In this document: piece after piece, positions 24,794-33,252 of the stretch
Numbering within the stretch: position 1 is the first letter of the stretch
How the letters are laid out: every line of letters starts with the position of its first letter
NCBI RefSeq assembly: GCF_018263855.1
Contig: NZ_CP073318.1
Coordinates: forward strand, 9,982,001 to 10,046,000
Direction: 5' to 3'
DNA length: 64,000 bases
Source: Kutzneria sp. CA-103260
GTDB taxonomy: Bacteria > Actinomycetota > Actinomycetes > Mycobacteriales > Pseudonocardiaceae
The notes under the pieces: generated by a model
Told to the model about the DNA's origin: nothing
Seen by the model: only the letters and a program-made list of their open reading frames with translations
The model's database searches: none
Translations under genes and position numbers: made by a program

Positions 24794-25875
24794 TCACAGC
24801 GGCCCAAGGGACGTCGATCAGGCCCGGATGGCCCGGGATCATCGCCGCGTACCGGGACCGGATCCCACTGCCGGCCGACGCCGAGATCGTCACCCTGCAC
24901 GAGGGCGGCACGCCGCTCGTCGAAGCCAAGCACCTGTCCGAGTTGACCGGCAACCGTGTCTTCCTGAAGGTGGAGGGCGCGAACCCGACCGGATCCTTCA
25001 AGGACCGCGGCATGACGGCGGCGATCAGCCTGGCCGTGTCGCAGGGTTCCAAGGCGGTCATCTGCGCCTCCACCGGCAACACCTCCGCCTCGGCCGCGGC
25101 CTACGCCGCCAAGGCCGGGCTCACCTGCGCGGTTCTGGTGCCCAGCGGCAAGATCGCGCTGGGCAAGCTGGCCCAGGCGGTCATGCACGGCTGCCGCATC
25201 CTCCAGGTGGACGGCAACTTCGACGACTGCCTGGAGCTGGCCCGCAAGACCGCCGCCGAGTTCCCGATCTCCCTGGTGAACTCGGTGAACCCGATCCGCA
25301 TCGACGGCCAGAAGACGGCCGCCTTCGAGGTGTGCGACGTGCTCGGCCAGGCGCCGGACGTGCACCTGCTGCCGGTGGGCAACGCCGGCAACATCACCGC
25401 GTACTGGAAGGGTTACACCGAGTACGCGAAGGACGGCGTGATTGCCGCCGCGCCAAGGATGTTCGGCTTCCAGGCGGCCGGCGCGGCGCCACTGGTGCAG
25501 GGCAGTCCGGTGCGCCACCCGGAGACCATCGCCACCGCGATCCGCATCGGCGATCCCGCGTCCTGGGACGGTGCGGTGTCCGCCCGTAACGAGTCGGACG
25601 GCTTGATCGACGCTGTCACCGACGACCAGATCCTTGCCGCGTACCGGTTGCTGGCCTCGCGGGAGGGCGTGTTCGTGGAGCCCGCCTCCGCCGCCAGCGT
25701 GGCCGGGCTGCTGCTGACGGCCGCGGATGGCCGGCTGCCCAAGGGTTCCACGGTGGTGTGCACCGTGACCGGTCACGGGCTGAAGGATCCGGACACCGCG
25801 CTGAAGGACATGCCGGCGTTCGAGGTGCTGCCGGTGGAGCCCGGTGCGGTGGCGCACGCCCTGGAGCTGGTGTGA
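24790..25875 (+). CDS. thrC: Threonine synthase
   Basis: 361 residues. PLP-dependent: the Schiff-base lysine lies in NPTGSFKDRGM near residue 70, with CASTGNTSASAAAYAAKAG and the phosphate-binding PVGNAGNITAYW. It converts O-phosphohomoserine to threonine. ATGA overlap with hom upstream and GTGA overlap with thrB downstream show tight coupling of the threonine branch. Confidence 0.96.
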   Translation: MITAAQGTSIRPGWPGIIAAYRDRIPLPADAEIVTLHEGGTPLVEAKHLSELTGNRVFLKVEGANPTGSFKDRGMTAAISLAVSQGSKAVICASTGNTSASAAAYAAKAGLTCAVLVPSGKIALGKLAQAVMHGCRILQVDGNFDDCLELARKTAAEFPISLVNSVNPIRIDGQKTAAFEVCDVLGQAPDVHLLPVGNAGNITAYWKGYTEYAKDGVIAAAPRMFGFQAAGAAPLVQGSPVRHPETIATAIRIGDPASWDGAVSARNESDGLIDAVTDDQILAAYRLLASREGVFVEPASAASVAGLLLTAADGRLPKGSTVVCTVTGHGLKDPDTALKDMPAFEVLPVEPGAVAHALELV

Positions 25876-26747
25876 GGGCGGTTCACGTCCGGGTTCCGGC
25901 CTCCACCGCCAATCTGGGCTCCGGGTTCGACGCACTGGGCCTGGCGCTCGGCCTGTACGACGAGGTCACCGTGGAGGTGGCCGAGTCCGGGCTGCAAGTG
26001 CACGTCGAGGGCGAGGGCGCCGGGCAGGTGCCGCTCGACGAGGATCACCTGCTGGTGCGGGCGATCCGGGCTGTCGACGGCGTTCCGGATGGGCTGGTTG
26101 TCCGGTGCCGCAACACGATCCCACACTCCCGCGGTCTCGGCTCGTCGGCCGCGGCGGTGGTCGCGGGCGTGGCCGCCGGCTACGCGCTGGCCGGCAAGAC
26201 GTTGGATGACCGGGCGTTGCAGCTGGCCTCGGAATTCGAGGGGCATGCCGACAACGCCGCGGCCAGCCTGCTCGGCGGCCTGGTGCTGGCCTGGGCCGAG
26301 GGGGAGAAGGGGCAGTGCTTCCGAGCCGTTCGGCTCGAACCGCACCCCGACCTGGCGGCGATGGTGTTCATCCCGGCCACCGAGTCGTCCACCAAGACCA
26401 CGCGCGGCCTGCTGCCGGCCCAGGTGCCGCACGCCGACGCCGCGTTCGCGGCCGGGCGGGCGGCGCTGGCGGTGCACGCGGTGACCACCGCGCCGGAACT
26501 CCTTTTGCCCGCCACGGCGGATCGACTGCACCAGGGGTACCGCGAACCGGCCTGGCCGGACACGATCCGTGTTGTCGAAGCGCTGCGCGCGGCCGGCCTG
26601 CCGGCCACTGTGTCCGGTGCCGGCCCCACGGTGTTCACGCTGGTCAGCGGGGATCAGGAGGTGCCGGCCGAGGTGGATCTGACCAGCTTCCAGGCCCGCC
26701 GGCTGAAAATCGACCGGGACGGCGTACAGGTTCGGCCGATCGGTTGA
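25872..26747 (+). CDS. thrB: Homoserine kinase
   Basis: 291 residues from GTG 25872, overlapping the thrC stop by 4 bp. GHMP kinase: N-terminal VRVPASTANLGSGFDALGLA, ATP loop IPHSRGLGSSAAAVVAG, and C-terminal SGAGPTVFTLV. It phosphorylates homoserine to supply thrC. It is the last gene of the threonine unit; the rho leader follows. Confidence 0.95.
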   Translation: MRAVHVRVPASTANLGSGFDALGLALGLYDEVTVEVAESGLQVHVEGEGAGQVPLDEDHLLVRAIRAVDGVPDGLVVRCRNTIPHSRGLGSSAAAVVAGVAAGYALAGKTLDDRALQLASEFEGHADNAAASLLGGLVLAWAEGEKGQCFRAVRLEPHPDLAAMVFIPATESSTKTTRGLLPAQVPHADAAFAAGRAALAVHAVTTAPELLLPATADRLHQGYREPAWPDTIRVVEALRAAGLPATVSGAGPTVFTLVSGDQEVPAEVDLTSFQARRLKIDRDGVQVRPIG

Positions 26748-27075
26748 TTTCGGCACAAAGTCCTGGTCGCGGCTGTTGCCACGAGTACGCCACGCCGGGG
26801 ACCAGTTGTTGCACCATGCCGGCGTGCCGTCTACCCTCAGGGTAGATCAGTCACCGAGCGCACGGGCGCCGGTGTCGTGCCCGGGCACTCGTCCCGGTAC
26901 GCATCTCCCGATCGGAACGTCCAGTCGACGTCTGGCGGGATACCCGGCCGCTGTGGTGACCGACAAGTCCCGTGTTCGCGGCGTTTCGCCCGCTCGCGGG
27001 CACCCGCGCCGTTCAGCTTTCGGGACGGCGCAGCTGGTCCAAGTAGGAGGCTCGGACCGGTCAGGAAGGACATGT
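26748..27075 (+). other. Long leader of rho with candidate promoter
   Basis: About 330 bp without a gene. TTGCAC (26809-26814) and TACCCT (26832-26837), 17 bp apart, form a fair sigma-70-type promoter, leaving an untranslated leader of more than 200 nt. Long leaders are usual for rho genes, which limit their own expression by premature termination. AGGAAGGA sits just before the rho start. Confidence 0.5.
26809..26837 (+). promoter_or_regulatory. Candidate rho promoter
   Basis: TTGCAC, a 17-bp spacer and TACCCT. The elements deviate from TTGACA/TATAAT at several bases, as is common in this group. Position fits a separately transcribed rho after the threonine genes. Confidence 0.4.
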
Positions 27076-29133
27076 GTGAGCAACACCGATCTCTTGGGCA
27101 GCGACGCGGTGTCCGCCGCGCCGGGTTCCCAGCAGGACTCGGCTCCTGCCCCCCGTATCGAATCCAAGGAGACCCCGCTGACCACCACGAAGCGCCGCGC
27201 AGGACTGTCCGGCATGGTGCTCGCGGAACTGCGCGAGCTCGCCGGTCAACTCAACATCAGCGGCACCGCGGGCATGCGCAAGGGCGACCTGATCGCCGCG
27301 ATCAAGGAGCGCCAGGGGTCCTCCGGCGGCCGCGCCGAGACCGCCGAGCTGCCGCTGACCGGTGTCACCGCGTCCAAGCCGGCCCGCCGCACCGCTGAGA
27401 AGCCCGCCCGCGCCGCCGACGGCAAGAAGGAGAAGGCCGCCGAGGCCAAGGCTGAGGCCGCTCCGGTCGAGGCCGCCGCCGCGCCCGCCCCCGCTGCTGA
27501 GGCAGCGCCTGCGGAGACCGCGCCCGCGGCCCGTCAGGGCGAGGAGGAGGGCGGCCGCCGCAACAACCGGCGTCGTCGCGCCGCCGGCCGTCCGGCCGGC
27601 GCCCCCGACAGCTCCGACCAGCAGCAGTCCGCCGCCCAGCCGGCCGGCGACCGCCCGCAGCAGGGCGAGCGCCAGGAGCGGCCGGAGCGCCAGGACCGCC
27701 AGCAGGGCGACCGCGGCGAGCAGCGTGAGCGGGGCGAGCGCAACGAGCAGCGCGACCGGGGCGACCGCCAGCGTGACCGCGGCGACCGCAACGACCGGGG
27801 CGACCGCAACGACCGCGGTGACCGGGGCGACCGCCAGCAGAACAACCGGCCGGACAACCGCCAGCAGGACGACGACGACGAGCGCGGCGGCCGCCGCGGG
27901 CGTCGGTTCCGCGACCGCCGGCGCGGCCGCGACGGCGCCGAGCGCGGCCAGGGCGGCGGCGGTGGCGACACCGAGGTCCGCGACGACGACGTGCTGCTGC
28001 CGGTCGCCGGCATCCTGGACGTGCTGGAGAACTACGCCTTCGTGCGCACCTCCGGCTACCTGGCCGGCCCGAACGACGTCTACGTGTCGCTGTCGCTGGT
28101 GCGCAAGCACGGCCTGCGCCGCGGCGACAACATCACCGGCGCGGTGCGCCAGCCCCGCGAGGGCGAGCAGCAGCGGCAGAAGTTCAACCCCCTGGTCCGG
28201 GTGGACACCATCAACGGCCTCGAGCCCGACCAGGTGCGCAACCGGCCGGAGTTCACCAAGCTCACGCCGCTCTACCCGAACGAGCGCCTGCGCCTGGAGA
28301 CCGAGCCGCACATCCTCACCACCCGTGTCATCGATCTGGTGATGCCGGTCGGCAAGGGCCAGCGCGCGCTGATCGTGTCCCCGCCCAAGGCCGGCAAGAC
28401 CTCGGTGCTCCAGTCGATCGCCAACGCGATCACCACCAACAACCCGGAGTGCCACCTGATGGTCGTCCTGGTGGACGAGCGTCCGGAAGAGGTCACCGAC
28501 ATGCAGCGGTCGGTGAAGGGCGAGGTCATCGCCTCCACCTTCGACCGCCCGCCGGGCGACCACACCTCCGTGGCCGAGCTGTCCATCGAGCGGGCCAAGC
28601 GCCTGGTGGAGATGGGCCACGACGTGGTCGTGCTGCTGGACTCGATCACCCGTCTGGGCCGCGCGTACAACCTGGCCGCGCCGGCCTCCGGCCGCATCCT
28701 GTCCGGTGGTGTCGACTCCACCGCGCTGTACCCGCCGAAGCGCTTCCTCGGCGCGGCGCGCAACATCGAGGGTGGCGGCTCGCTGACCATCTTCGCGACC
28801 GCGCTGGTGGAGACCGGGTCGACCATGGACACGGTCATCTTCGAGGAGTTCAAGGGCACCGGCAACGCCGAGCTCAAGCTGGACCGGCGCATCGCCGACA
28901 AGCGGGTCTTCCCCGCCGTCGACGTCGACCCGTCCGGCACCCGCAAGGAGGAGCTGCTGCTCCCGCCGGACGAGCTGGCCGTGATGCACAAGCTGCGCCG
29001 CGTGCTGCACGCCCTGGACAGCCAGCAGGCCATCGACCTGCTGCTGGACCGGCTGCGCAAGAGCCGCACCAACATCGAGTTCCTGATGCAGGTGGCCAAG
29101 ACCACGCCGGGCAGCAACGGCGACGACAACTGA
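27076..29133 (+). CDS. rho: Transcription termination factor Rho with large disordered insertion
   Basis: 685 residues from GTG 27076 (AGGAAGGA upstream), against ~420 in E. coli. Order: Rho_N domain ~35-75 (SGMVLAELRELAGQLNISG), then ~230 residues of low-complexity sequence, first Ala/Lys/Glu-rich and then Arg/Asp/Gly/Asn-rich (repeats of GDRNDRGDRNDRGDR), cold-shock RNA-binding domain (GILDVLENYAFVR), and the hexameric ATPase with Walker A PPKAGKTSVL near 435, VLVDERPEEV and VLLDSITRLGRAYN. It ends transcription by translocating RNA. Long insertions are typical of actinobacterial Rho. Confidence 0.97.
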   Translation: MSNTDLLGSDAVSAAPGSQQDSAPAPRIESKETPLTTTKRRAGLSGMVLAELRELAGQLNISGTAGMRKGDLIAAIKERQGSSGGRAETAELPLTGVTASKPARRTAEKPARAADGKKEKAAEAKAEAAPVEAAAAPAPAAEAAPAETAPAARQGEEEGGRRNNRRRRAAGRPAGAPDSSDQQQSAAQPAGDRPQQGERQERPERQDRQQGDRGEQRERGERNEQRDRGDRQRDRGDRNDRGDRNDRGDRGDRQQNNRPDNRQQDDDDERGGRRGRRFRDRRRGRDGAERGQGGGGGDTEVRDDDVLLPVAGILDVLENYAFVRTSGYLAGPNDVYVSLSLVRKHGLRRGDNITGAVRQPREGEQQRQKFNPLVRVDTINGLEPDQVRNRPEFTKLTPLYPNERLRLETEPHILTTRVIDLVMPVGKGQRALIVSPPKAGKTSVLQSIANAITTNNPECHLMVVLVDERPEEVTDMQRSVKGEVIASTFDRPPGDHTSVAELSIERAKRLVEMGHDVVVLLDSITRLGRAYNLAAPASGRILSGGVDSTALYPPKRFLGAARNIEGGGSLTIFATALVETGSTMDTVIFEEFKGTGNAELKLDRRIADKRVFPAVDVDPSGTRKEELLLPPDELAVMHKLRRVLHALDSQQAIDLLLDRLRKSRTNIEFLMQVAKTTPGSNGDDN

Positions 29134-29152
29134 TCATCGCCTGAACAGCGGT

Positions 29153-29195
29153 GAAGGGGCCCTTCCTGACGTTCAACGTCAGGAAGGGCCCCTTC
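29153..29195. terminator. Family A palindrome, 21-bp arms
   Basis: A perfect inverted repeat: arms 29153-29173 and 29175-29195 with a central C. It follows rho by 20 bp and faces the convergent amidase-like gene, so it should terminate in both directions. The core TTCCTGACGTT is shared with two other palindromes in the window. Confidence 0.8.
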
Positions 29196-29262
29196 CTATC
29201 GGGTGGGGACCCCGTGCGGGGGGCTCAGCGGATCCCCGGGAGTGGGACGTGGTCCCACGGGC

Positions 29263-29754
29263 TCACTGGTGCGGGCGGGCCGGCGGGGTCCAGCCCCGGT
29301 AGTTGTTGAAGTAGTCGTAGCCGCCCATGGCCTTGGTGACGTGGCCGATCCGGCCGTTGACGCTGGAGGCCCAGAAGCCGCCGGCGCCGTCGGAGATGCC
29401 GACGTGGCCGTAGGCGCTGATGTTCCAGTAGACGAACGCGCCCAGCGGCGGGTTGCGGTCGCCCGCGTGCTTGGGGGACGCGCCGTTCCAGTGGGCGTTG
29501 GCCGAGGCCCACACGCCGGTGGTGCCGTAGGCGTTCTCCGCGGCCTTCTCGCAGTAGCCCTGGTAGGCGGTGCTGCCGTTGTGCGCCTGGTACCAGGCGA
29601 CGGCCCCGGCCGGCGTGCCGTCGCCGGCCGACATGGGCGCGGCGACGACGGCCGGCGCCGCGGCCGCCTCGGCCACCGGGACGGCGCCCACGACGGCGAC
29701 CGACAGGGTGACGGCTAACACGGCCTTGGCCGCGGTTTTCAGAAAACTGTTCAC
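29263..29754 (-). CDS. Secreted CHAP/NlpC-like amidase domain protein
   Basis: 163 residues from GTG. A signal peptide (residues ~1-31, TAAKAVLAVTLSVAVVGAVP) leads to a small domain with a Cys in AYQGYCEKAAENAYG, WNGASPKHAGDRNPPLGAFV and a His in NISAYGHVGISDGAGG. The Cys...His spacing and P-GAFV-W/GHVGI pattern resemble CHAP-type cysteine peptidases that cut peptidoglycan. Catalysis is inferred. A CRP-like palindrome lies at its promoter. Confidence 0.7.
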   Translation of the reverse strand: MNSFLKTAAKAVLAVTLSVAVVGAVPVAEAAAAPAVVAAPMSAGDGTPAGAVAWYQAHNGSTAYQGYCEKAAENAYGTTGVWASANAHWNGASPKHAGDRNPPLGAFVYWNISAYGHVGISDGAGGFWASSVNGRIGHVTKAMGGYDYFNNYRGWTPPARPHQ

Positions 29755-29807
29755 GGCTTGTCCCCTCAGGAAGTGAGATCTTGGCGAGGTGGACGCAACG
29801 CTAGGTT

Positions 29808-29823
29808 CGTGACCGGAGTCACG
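29808..29823. promoter_or_regulatory. CRP-like operator upstream of the amidase gene
   Basis: CGTGACCGGAGTCACG is a perfect palindrome of the CRP form CGTGA-N6-TCACG, and also fits GTG-N6-GNCAC described for Streptomyces Crp. It lies 54 bp upstream of the GTG, directly before a TAGCGT possible -10 (29803-29798, minus strand). Confidence 0.5.
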
Positions 29824-29862
29824 TCATCGGTCGTTGCCGTGACCGGAAACGGGAACGCCGGG

Positions 29863-30261
29863 TCACGCCCCGAGGTCAGCCGAAAGTTGGTGCTCCCACA
29901 CGCACAGCGCCACCGCCGCGGCCGCCGCCGGGCCGCCGATCACGATCGCCACCAGGTCGGGCACGGTCAGCCAGCTCAGCGCGATGCCGCTGGCCAGCAC
30001 CAACGCCGGGTACCAGCGGGCGATCCGGCGCAGCTGGGACCGCCGCCCCCACGGCACCCCCGAGTGCAGCGCCGCCGTCACCGCGGCCGCCGCCCCGAAC
30101 ACCGGCGCCGACAGCGGCTGCGTGCCGTCGCCCACACCCAGCGTCAGGCAAGCGGCCCCGAGCAGGCCGAGCACCGTGGCCGTGAACAGCACGGGCACGG
30201 TCAGCCACACCGCCAGCGGCAGTGGCCGCGGCGGCGAACAGGCGTCCAGGGCGCATGACAC
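29863..30261 (-). CDS. Hypothetical four-helix membrane protein
   Basis: From GTG 30261 the product is ~132 residues with about four hydrophobic segments (LAVWLTVPVLFTATVLGLLG, PVFGAAAAVTAALHSG, YPALVLASGIALSWLTV, VAIVIGGPAAAAAVALCVW). The frame is open to an ATG at 30408, but the extra ~49 residues look non-coding and would leave little room for the rpmE promoter. No family recognised. Start uncertain. Confidence 0.5.
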   Translation of the reverse strand: MSCALDACSPPRPLPLAVWLTVPVLFTATVLGLLGAACLTLGVGDGTQPLSAPVFGAAAAVTAALHSGVPWGRRSQLRRIARWYPALVLASGIALSWLTVPDLVAIVIGGPAAAAAVALCVWEHQLSADLGA

Positions 30262-30497
30262 GCGGCACAGTGTGGCGAATAGGCCGTTCGGCGGGTGGGT
30301 GAGGTCGCCGGAAGGCTCGTCGCAGCGCTCGGCGGGCCGTGCCGTGCGGCGAGTGGTCGACGGGGAACAAACCAGTGGGGCGGCCTGTTTATCCAGGTGT
30401 CGGGCCATCTGGCAGAATGGATGGTCGAGTCAGGCTCCGGTTCACCCCAGCACCAGCCAAGGGGACCCGGCGGCCGCCGATGAGAGGAAGCAAGCAC

Positions 30498-30710
30498 ATG
30501 AGGGCCGGCATTCACCCGGAGTACGTGGAGACGTCCGTGACCTGCGGTTGCGGCAACACCTTCACGACCCACAGCACCAAGACCTCCGGTGCGATCCACG
30601 TCGAGGTCTGCTCCAACTGCCACCCGTTCTACACGGGCAAGCAGAAGATCCTGGACACCGGTGGTCGCGTCGCCCGCTTCGAGGCTCGCTACGGCAAGCG
30701 CAAGAAGTGA
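30498..30710 (+). CDS. rpmE: Ribosomal protein bL31
   Basis: 70 residues: MRAGIHPEYVETSVTCGCGN, then VEVCSNCHPFYTGKQK and GRVARFEARYGKRKK. The four Cys (CxC...CxxC) mark the zinc-binding form of bL31, normally replaced by the Cys-less form under zinc starvation. GAGAGGAAG upstream provides the ribosome site. Position after rho is conserved in actinobacteria. Confidence 0.96.
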   Translation: MRAGIHPEYVETSVTCGCGNTFTTHSTKTSGAIHVEVCSNCHPFYTGKQKILDTGGRVARFEARYGKRKK

Positions 30711-31256
30711 AGTTGCGATAACCACAGGCTCGGGCGGCGTGTGTCCGCGGAAAGCGCGGACCGCGTCGCCTGCCTGCCTCTCTGGGGGACACCCCCAGAC
30801 CCCCGAGCGTCGAGAGGGCCCCGTAGCCGACTGGCTGCGGGGCCCTCTCGCGTTGTGCCTCGACCCGGCGTCTGGGGGTTGCGTCGGGTCCTACCCGCCC
30901 AAGGAACGGGCGCGTGTGCACTGCGGTACTGCTGGGAATGAGTGGTGCGCCGTGGCGGCGCCGGCTGGGGGCTACCGACGCCGCCACGGTCTTCCATCGC
31001 CGCACCGGGGGCTCTCCCGGACCCCGGTGCGGTTCGACACGACTAGACTGCCCCCGGCGGTCCGGCCGGCTCATCGTCAAAATTGGGTATCCGTCGTTGC
31101 CAACCAACCGGATGTCCGACTTCTCGGTGACCGAGATTCGTGCCCGTAATCCGGATAACACGTCCGGGGGCGCGGTCGATAGGCCGGTTGGTTGAAGCAT
31201 CATCAAGGCGGCCGATCTCCCACGGCCGCGCCGACGTTGTGGGCAGGGGGCTGCGC
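30711..31256 (+). other. Intergenic region, rpmE to histidine kinase
   Basis: About 545 bp with no supported gene. It contains two hairpins after rpmE (30784-30800, CTGGGGG/CCCCCAG, and 30812-30849) and then ~400 bp of ordinary sequence that should include the promoter of the kinase/regulator pair. GGCAGGGGG just before 31257 is the kinase ribosome site. Confidence 0.45.
30812..30849 (+). terminator. Hairpin terminator of rpmE
   Basis: GAGAGGGCCCCG (30812-30823) pairs perfectly with CGGGGCCCTCTC (30838-30849), 100 bp after the rpmE stop. There is no T-run, as is usual in high-GC actinobacteria. Confidence 0.65.
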
Positions 31257-32597
31257 ATGACAGGGCAGGCTTGGTTGGCACGCATACCCGCGGTCCGCAT
31301 CCCGGCGACGGTCGCGGTGCTCGCGACCATCGCGGTCAACCTCTCGCCGGCCCGCACCGTGATCCCGGACCAGTCCGGCCAGCTGCTGCTGGTCGTGGCG
31401 GTGGCCGGTATCACCGCGTGCGGCGTCGTGCTGGCCTACATGCTGGCCAGAATCGACGACAGCAGAGGTATCGGCGGCCTGGCCGCCGCCGTAACGGTCT
31501 ACGCCGCAGTTGTGCTTCCCACCACGGTCATCGCCTTCACCACGCCCGGCACGCAGCACCTGATGGGCCTGCTGCGCACCAGCGGCGGACTGATCTTCCT
31601 GGTGCTGATGGCCTGCGCCCTGGTGCCCGGCCAGCCGTCCTGGACCAGGGGCTGGCCCGGCGGCCTGCTCGGCATCGTGGTGGCGGTCGCGCTGGCGATG
31701 GTGGTCATGACGGTCCCGCCGCTGGACGCGCTGGCCGCGGACGGCACGCTGGACCGGTTCTCGGTGGCGCTGTGGCTGGTCGTGACGCTGGCCTACATCG
31801 GCTACGGCGTCCGCAACCGGGTGCCGATGGCCTACGGCCTCGGCGCCGGCATGGTGGTGGTCTTCGTGGCCCAGGTGCTGCGCGAGACCGGCAACATGGG
31901 CCTGGGCGGGGCCAGCCTGCGGTTGTGCGGCGCGGTGATCATGTGCGCGGCCCTGGCCCGCCGGCTGCGCGAGCGGTTCCACACCTCGCAGCTGCGGGTG
32001 GACCGCATTGCTGAGCTGGACCACGAGCTGCACAACGTGCTGGCCGGCCTGGACGGCATGACCCACGTGCTCAACCACGCCGGCGGCGACGACCGTGCAC
32101 TGCTCGGGGAGGCCGTCCGCGAGGAGATCGGCCGCCTGCGCAACCTGCTCGACCAGCGGGCCGAGCCGCCGGGCTGCGAGGTGGACCCGGTGCTGACCCG
32201 CATCGTCACCCTGCGCCGCACCAACGGCCTGGACGTGGAGCTGGATGTGGAGCCGGGCCTGCGCACCACGATGCCGGCCGACGCGTTCGCCCAGGTCGTG
32301 ACCAATCTGCTGGCCAACTGCGAGCGGCACGCGCCGGGGGCCAAGGTGCTGGTCAGCGCCCGGGCCGACGGCCGCAACGTGCAGGTCGAGGTGCGTGACG
32401 ACGGCCCCGGCCTGGCCCCGGAAGTGCGCGGCAAGGTGTTCCGGCGCGGTGTGCACGACCGCTCCCGCGGTGGCAGCGGCCTCGGGCTGCACCTGAGCCA
32501 GCAGCTGGTCGGCGCGTCCGGCGGATCGCTGTCGCTGCGGCCGGCCGCCGACGGGCACGGCACCGTCGCCGCCCTCGCCGTGCCCGCGGGCCGCTGA
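31257..32597 (+). CDS. Membrane sensor histidine kinase
   Basis: 446 residues from ATG 31257 with GGGGG upstream. About eight membrane helices fill residues 1-235, with no separate sensory domain visible. A dimerisation/phosphoacceptor helix follows (AELDHELHNVLAGLDGM, ~254-270), then an HATPase_c domain with N box VVTNLLANCERHAPGA, G1 DDGPGLAPEV and G2 GGSGLGLHLSQQL. The signal is unknown. It is translationally coupled (TGATG) to the response regulator. Its place between rpmE and prfA is not part of the usual actinobacterial order. Confidence 0.88.
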   Translation: MTGQAWLARIPAVRIPATVAVLATIAVNLSPARTVIPDQSGQLLLVVAVAGITACGVVLAYMLARIDDSRGIGGLAAAVTVYAAVVLPTTVIAFTTPGTQHLMGLLRTSGGLIFLVLMACALVPGQPSWTRGWPGGLLGIVVAVALAMVVMTVPPLDALAADGTLDRFSVALWLVVTLAYIGYGVRNRVPMAYGLGAGMVVVFVAQVLRETGNMGLGGASLRLCGAVIMCAALARRLRERFHTSQLRVDRIAELDHELHNVLAGLDGMTHVLNHAGGDDRALLGEAVREEIGRLRNLLDQRAEPPGCEVDPVLTRIVTLRRTNGLDVELDVEPGLRTTMPADAFAQVVTNLLANCERHAPGAKVLVSARADGRNVQVEVRDDGPGLAPEVRGKVFRRGVHDRSRGGSGLGLHLSQQLVGASGGSLSLRPAADGHGTVAALAVPAGR

Positions 32598-33238
32598 TGC
32601 GACCACCCGTTCTGGTGATCGACGATCATGCGATCGTGGCCACCTCACTGGTGTTGGCGCTGCGCGCCCAGGGCATCCCGGCCAAGCGCTGCCCGGTCAC
32701 ATCCGAGGCGGCGATCATCGCCGAGGCGCAGGCCGGCGAGGAGCGCGGCATCGTGCTGCTGGACATGGACCTCGGCCTGGACGTGGACGGCGCCGACCTG
32801 GTGCTGCCGCTGAAGGCGATGGGCTGGCAGGTGCTGGTGGTGACCGGATCGTCCAGCCGCAACCGGATCGCCGCCGCGGTGGTGGCCGGGGCGATCGGCT
32901 GGGTGTCCAAGGCCGCGCCGTTCGAGGAGCTCTTACAGGCCGCCGTCGCCGCGGCCGCGGGCCGGTCCACGCTGTCCGAGCGGGAGCGCCGTGAGCTGGT
33001 CGAGCTCAACCGCGGCGACCGCGACCGGACCCGTCTGCTGGACCGGCTGACCGCCCGGGAACGGGAGGTGCTGGACCGTCTTGCCGCAGGTCAGCGGGCC
33101 GCCAAGGTGGCCGAGGAGTTCGTCGTGTCGGTGGCCACGGTGCGCAGCCAGATCCGCTCCATCCTGGCCAAGCTGGAGGTCGGCTCCCAGCTGGAGGCGG
33201 TCGCGCTGGCCCGATCGGGTGGGAGCTCCGGCCGTTAG
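32597..33238 (+). CDS. LuxR-family response regulator
   Basis: 213 residues. Receiver domain ~1-120 keeps the key residues: acidic pair in VIDDHAIVA, phosphoacceptor Asp in GIVLLDMDLGLDVDG, Thr in VLVVTGSS and Lys in GWVSKAAP. The C-terminal HTH (~150-210) reads LTAREREVLDRLAAGQRA and VSVATVRSQIRSILAKL. It is the partner of the preceding kinase. Target genes are unknown. Confidence 0.9.
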   Translation: MRPPVLVIDDHAIVATSLVLALRAQGIPAKRCPVTSEAAIIAEAQAGEERGIVLLDMDLGLDVDGADLVLPLKAMGWQVLVVTGSSSRNRIAAAVVAGAIGWVSKAAPFEELLQAAVAAAAGRSTLSERERRELVELNRGDRDRTRLLDRLTAREREVLDRLAAGQRAAKVAEEFVVSVATVRSQIRSILAKLEVGSQLEAVALARSGGSSGR

Positions 33239-33252
33239 GCAAACTAGGGAGT

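Noticed and set aside
29755..29900. c-di-AMP (ydaO-type) riboswitch upstream of the amidase-like gene
   Set aside because: Such switches often precede cell-wall hydrolase genes in actinobacteria, but I could not find the conserved core; the space holds a CRP-like palindrome and a short leader instead.
30913..31200. Short plus-strand frame after rpmE
   Set aside because: The composition is arbitrary, it has no ribosome site and no recognisable motif. The region is treated as intergenic.
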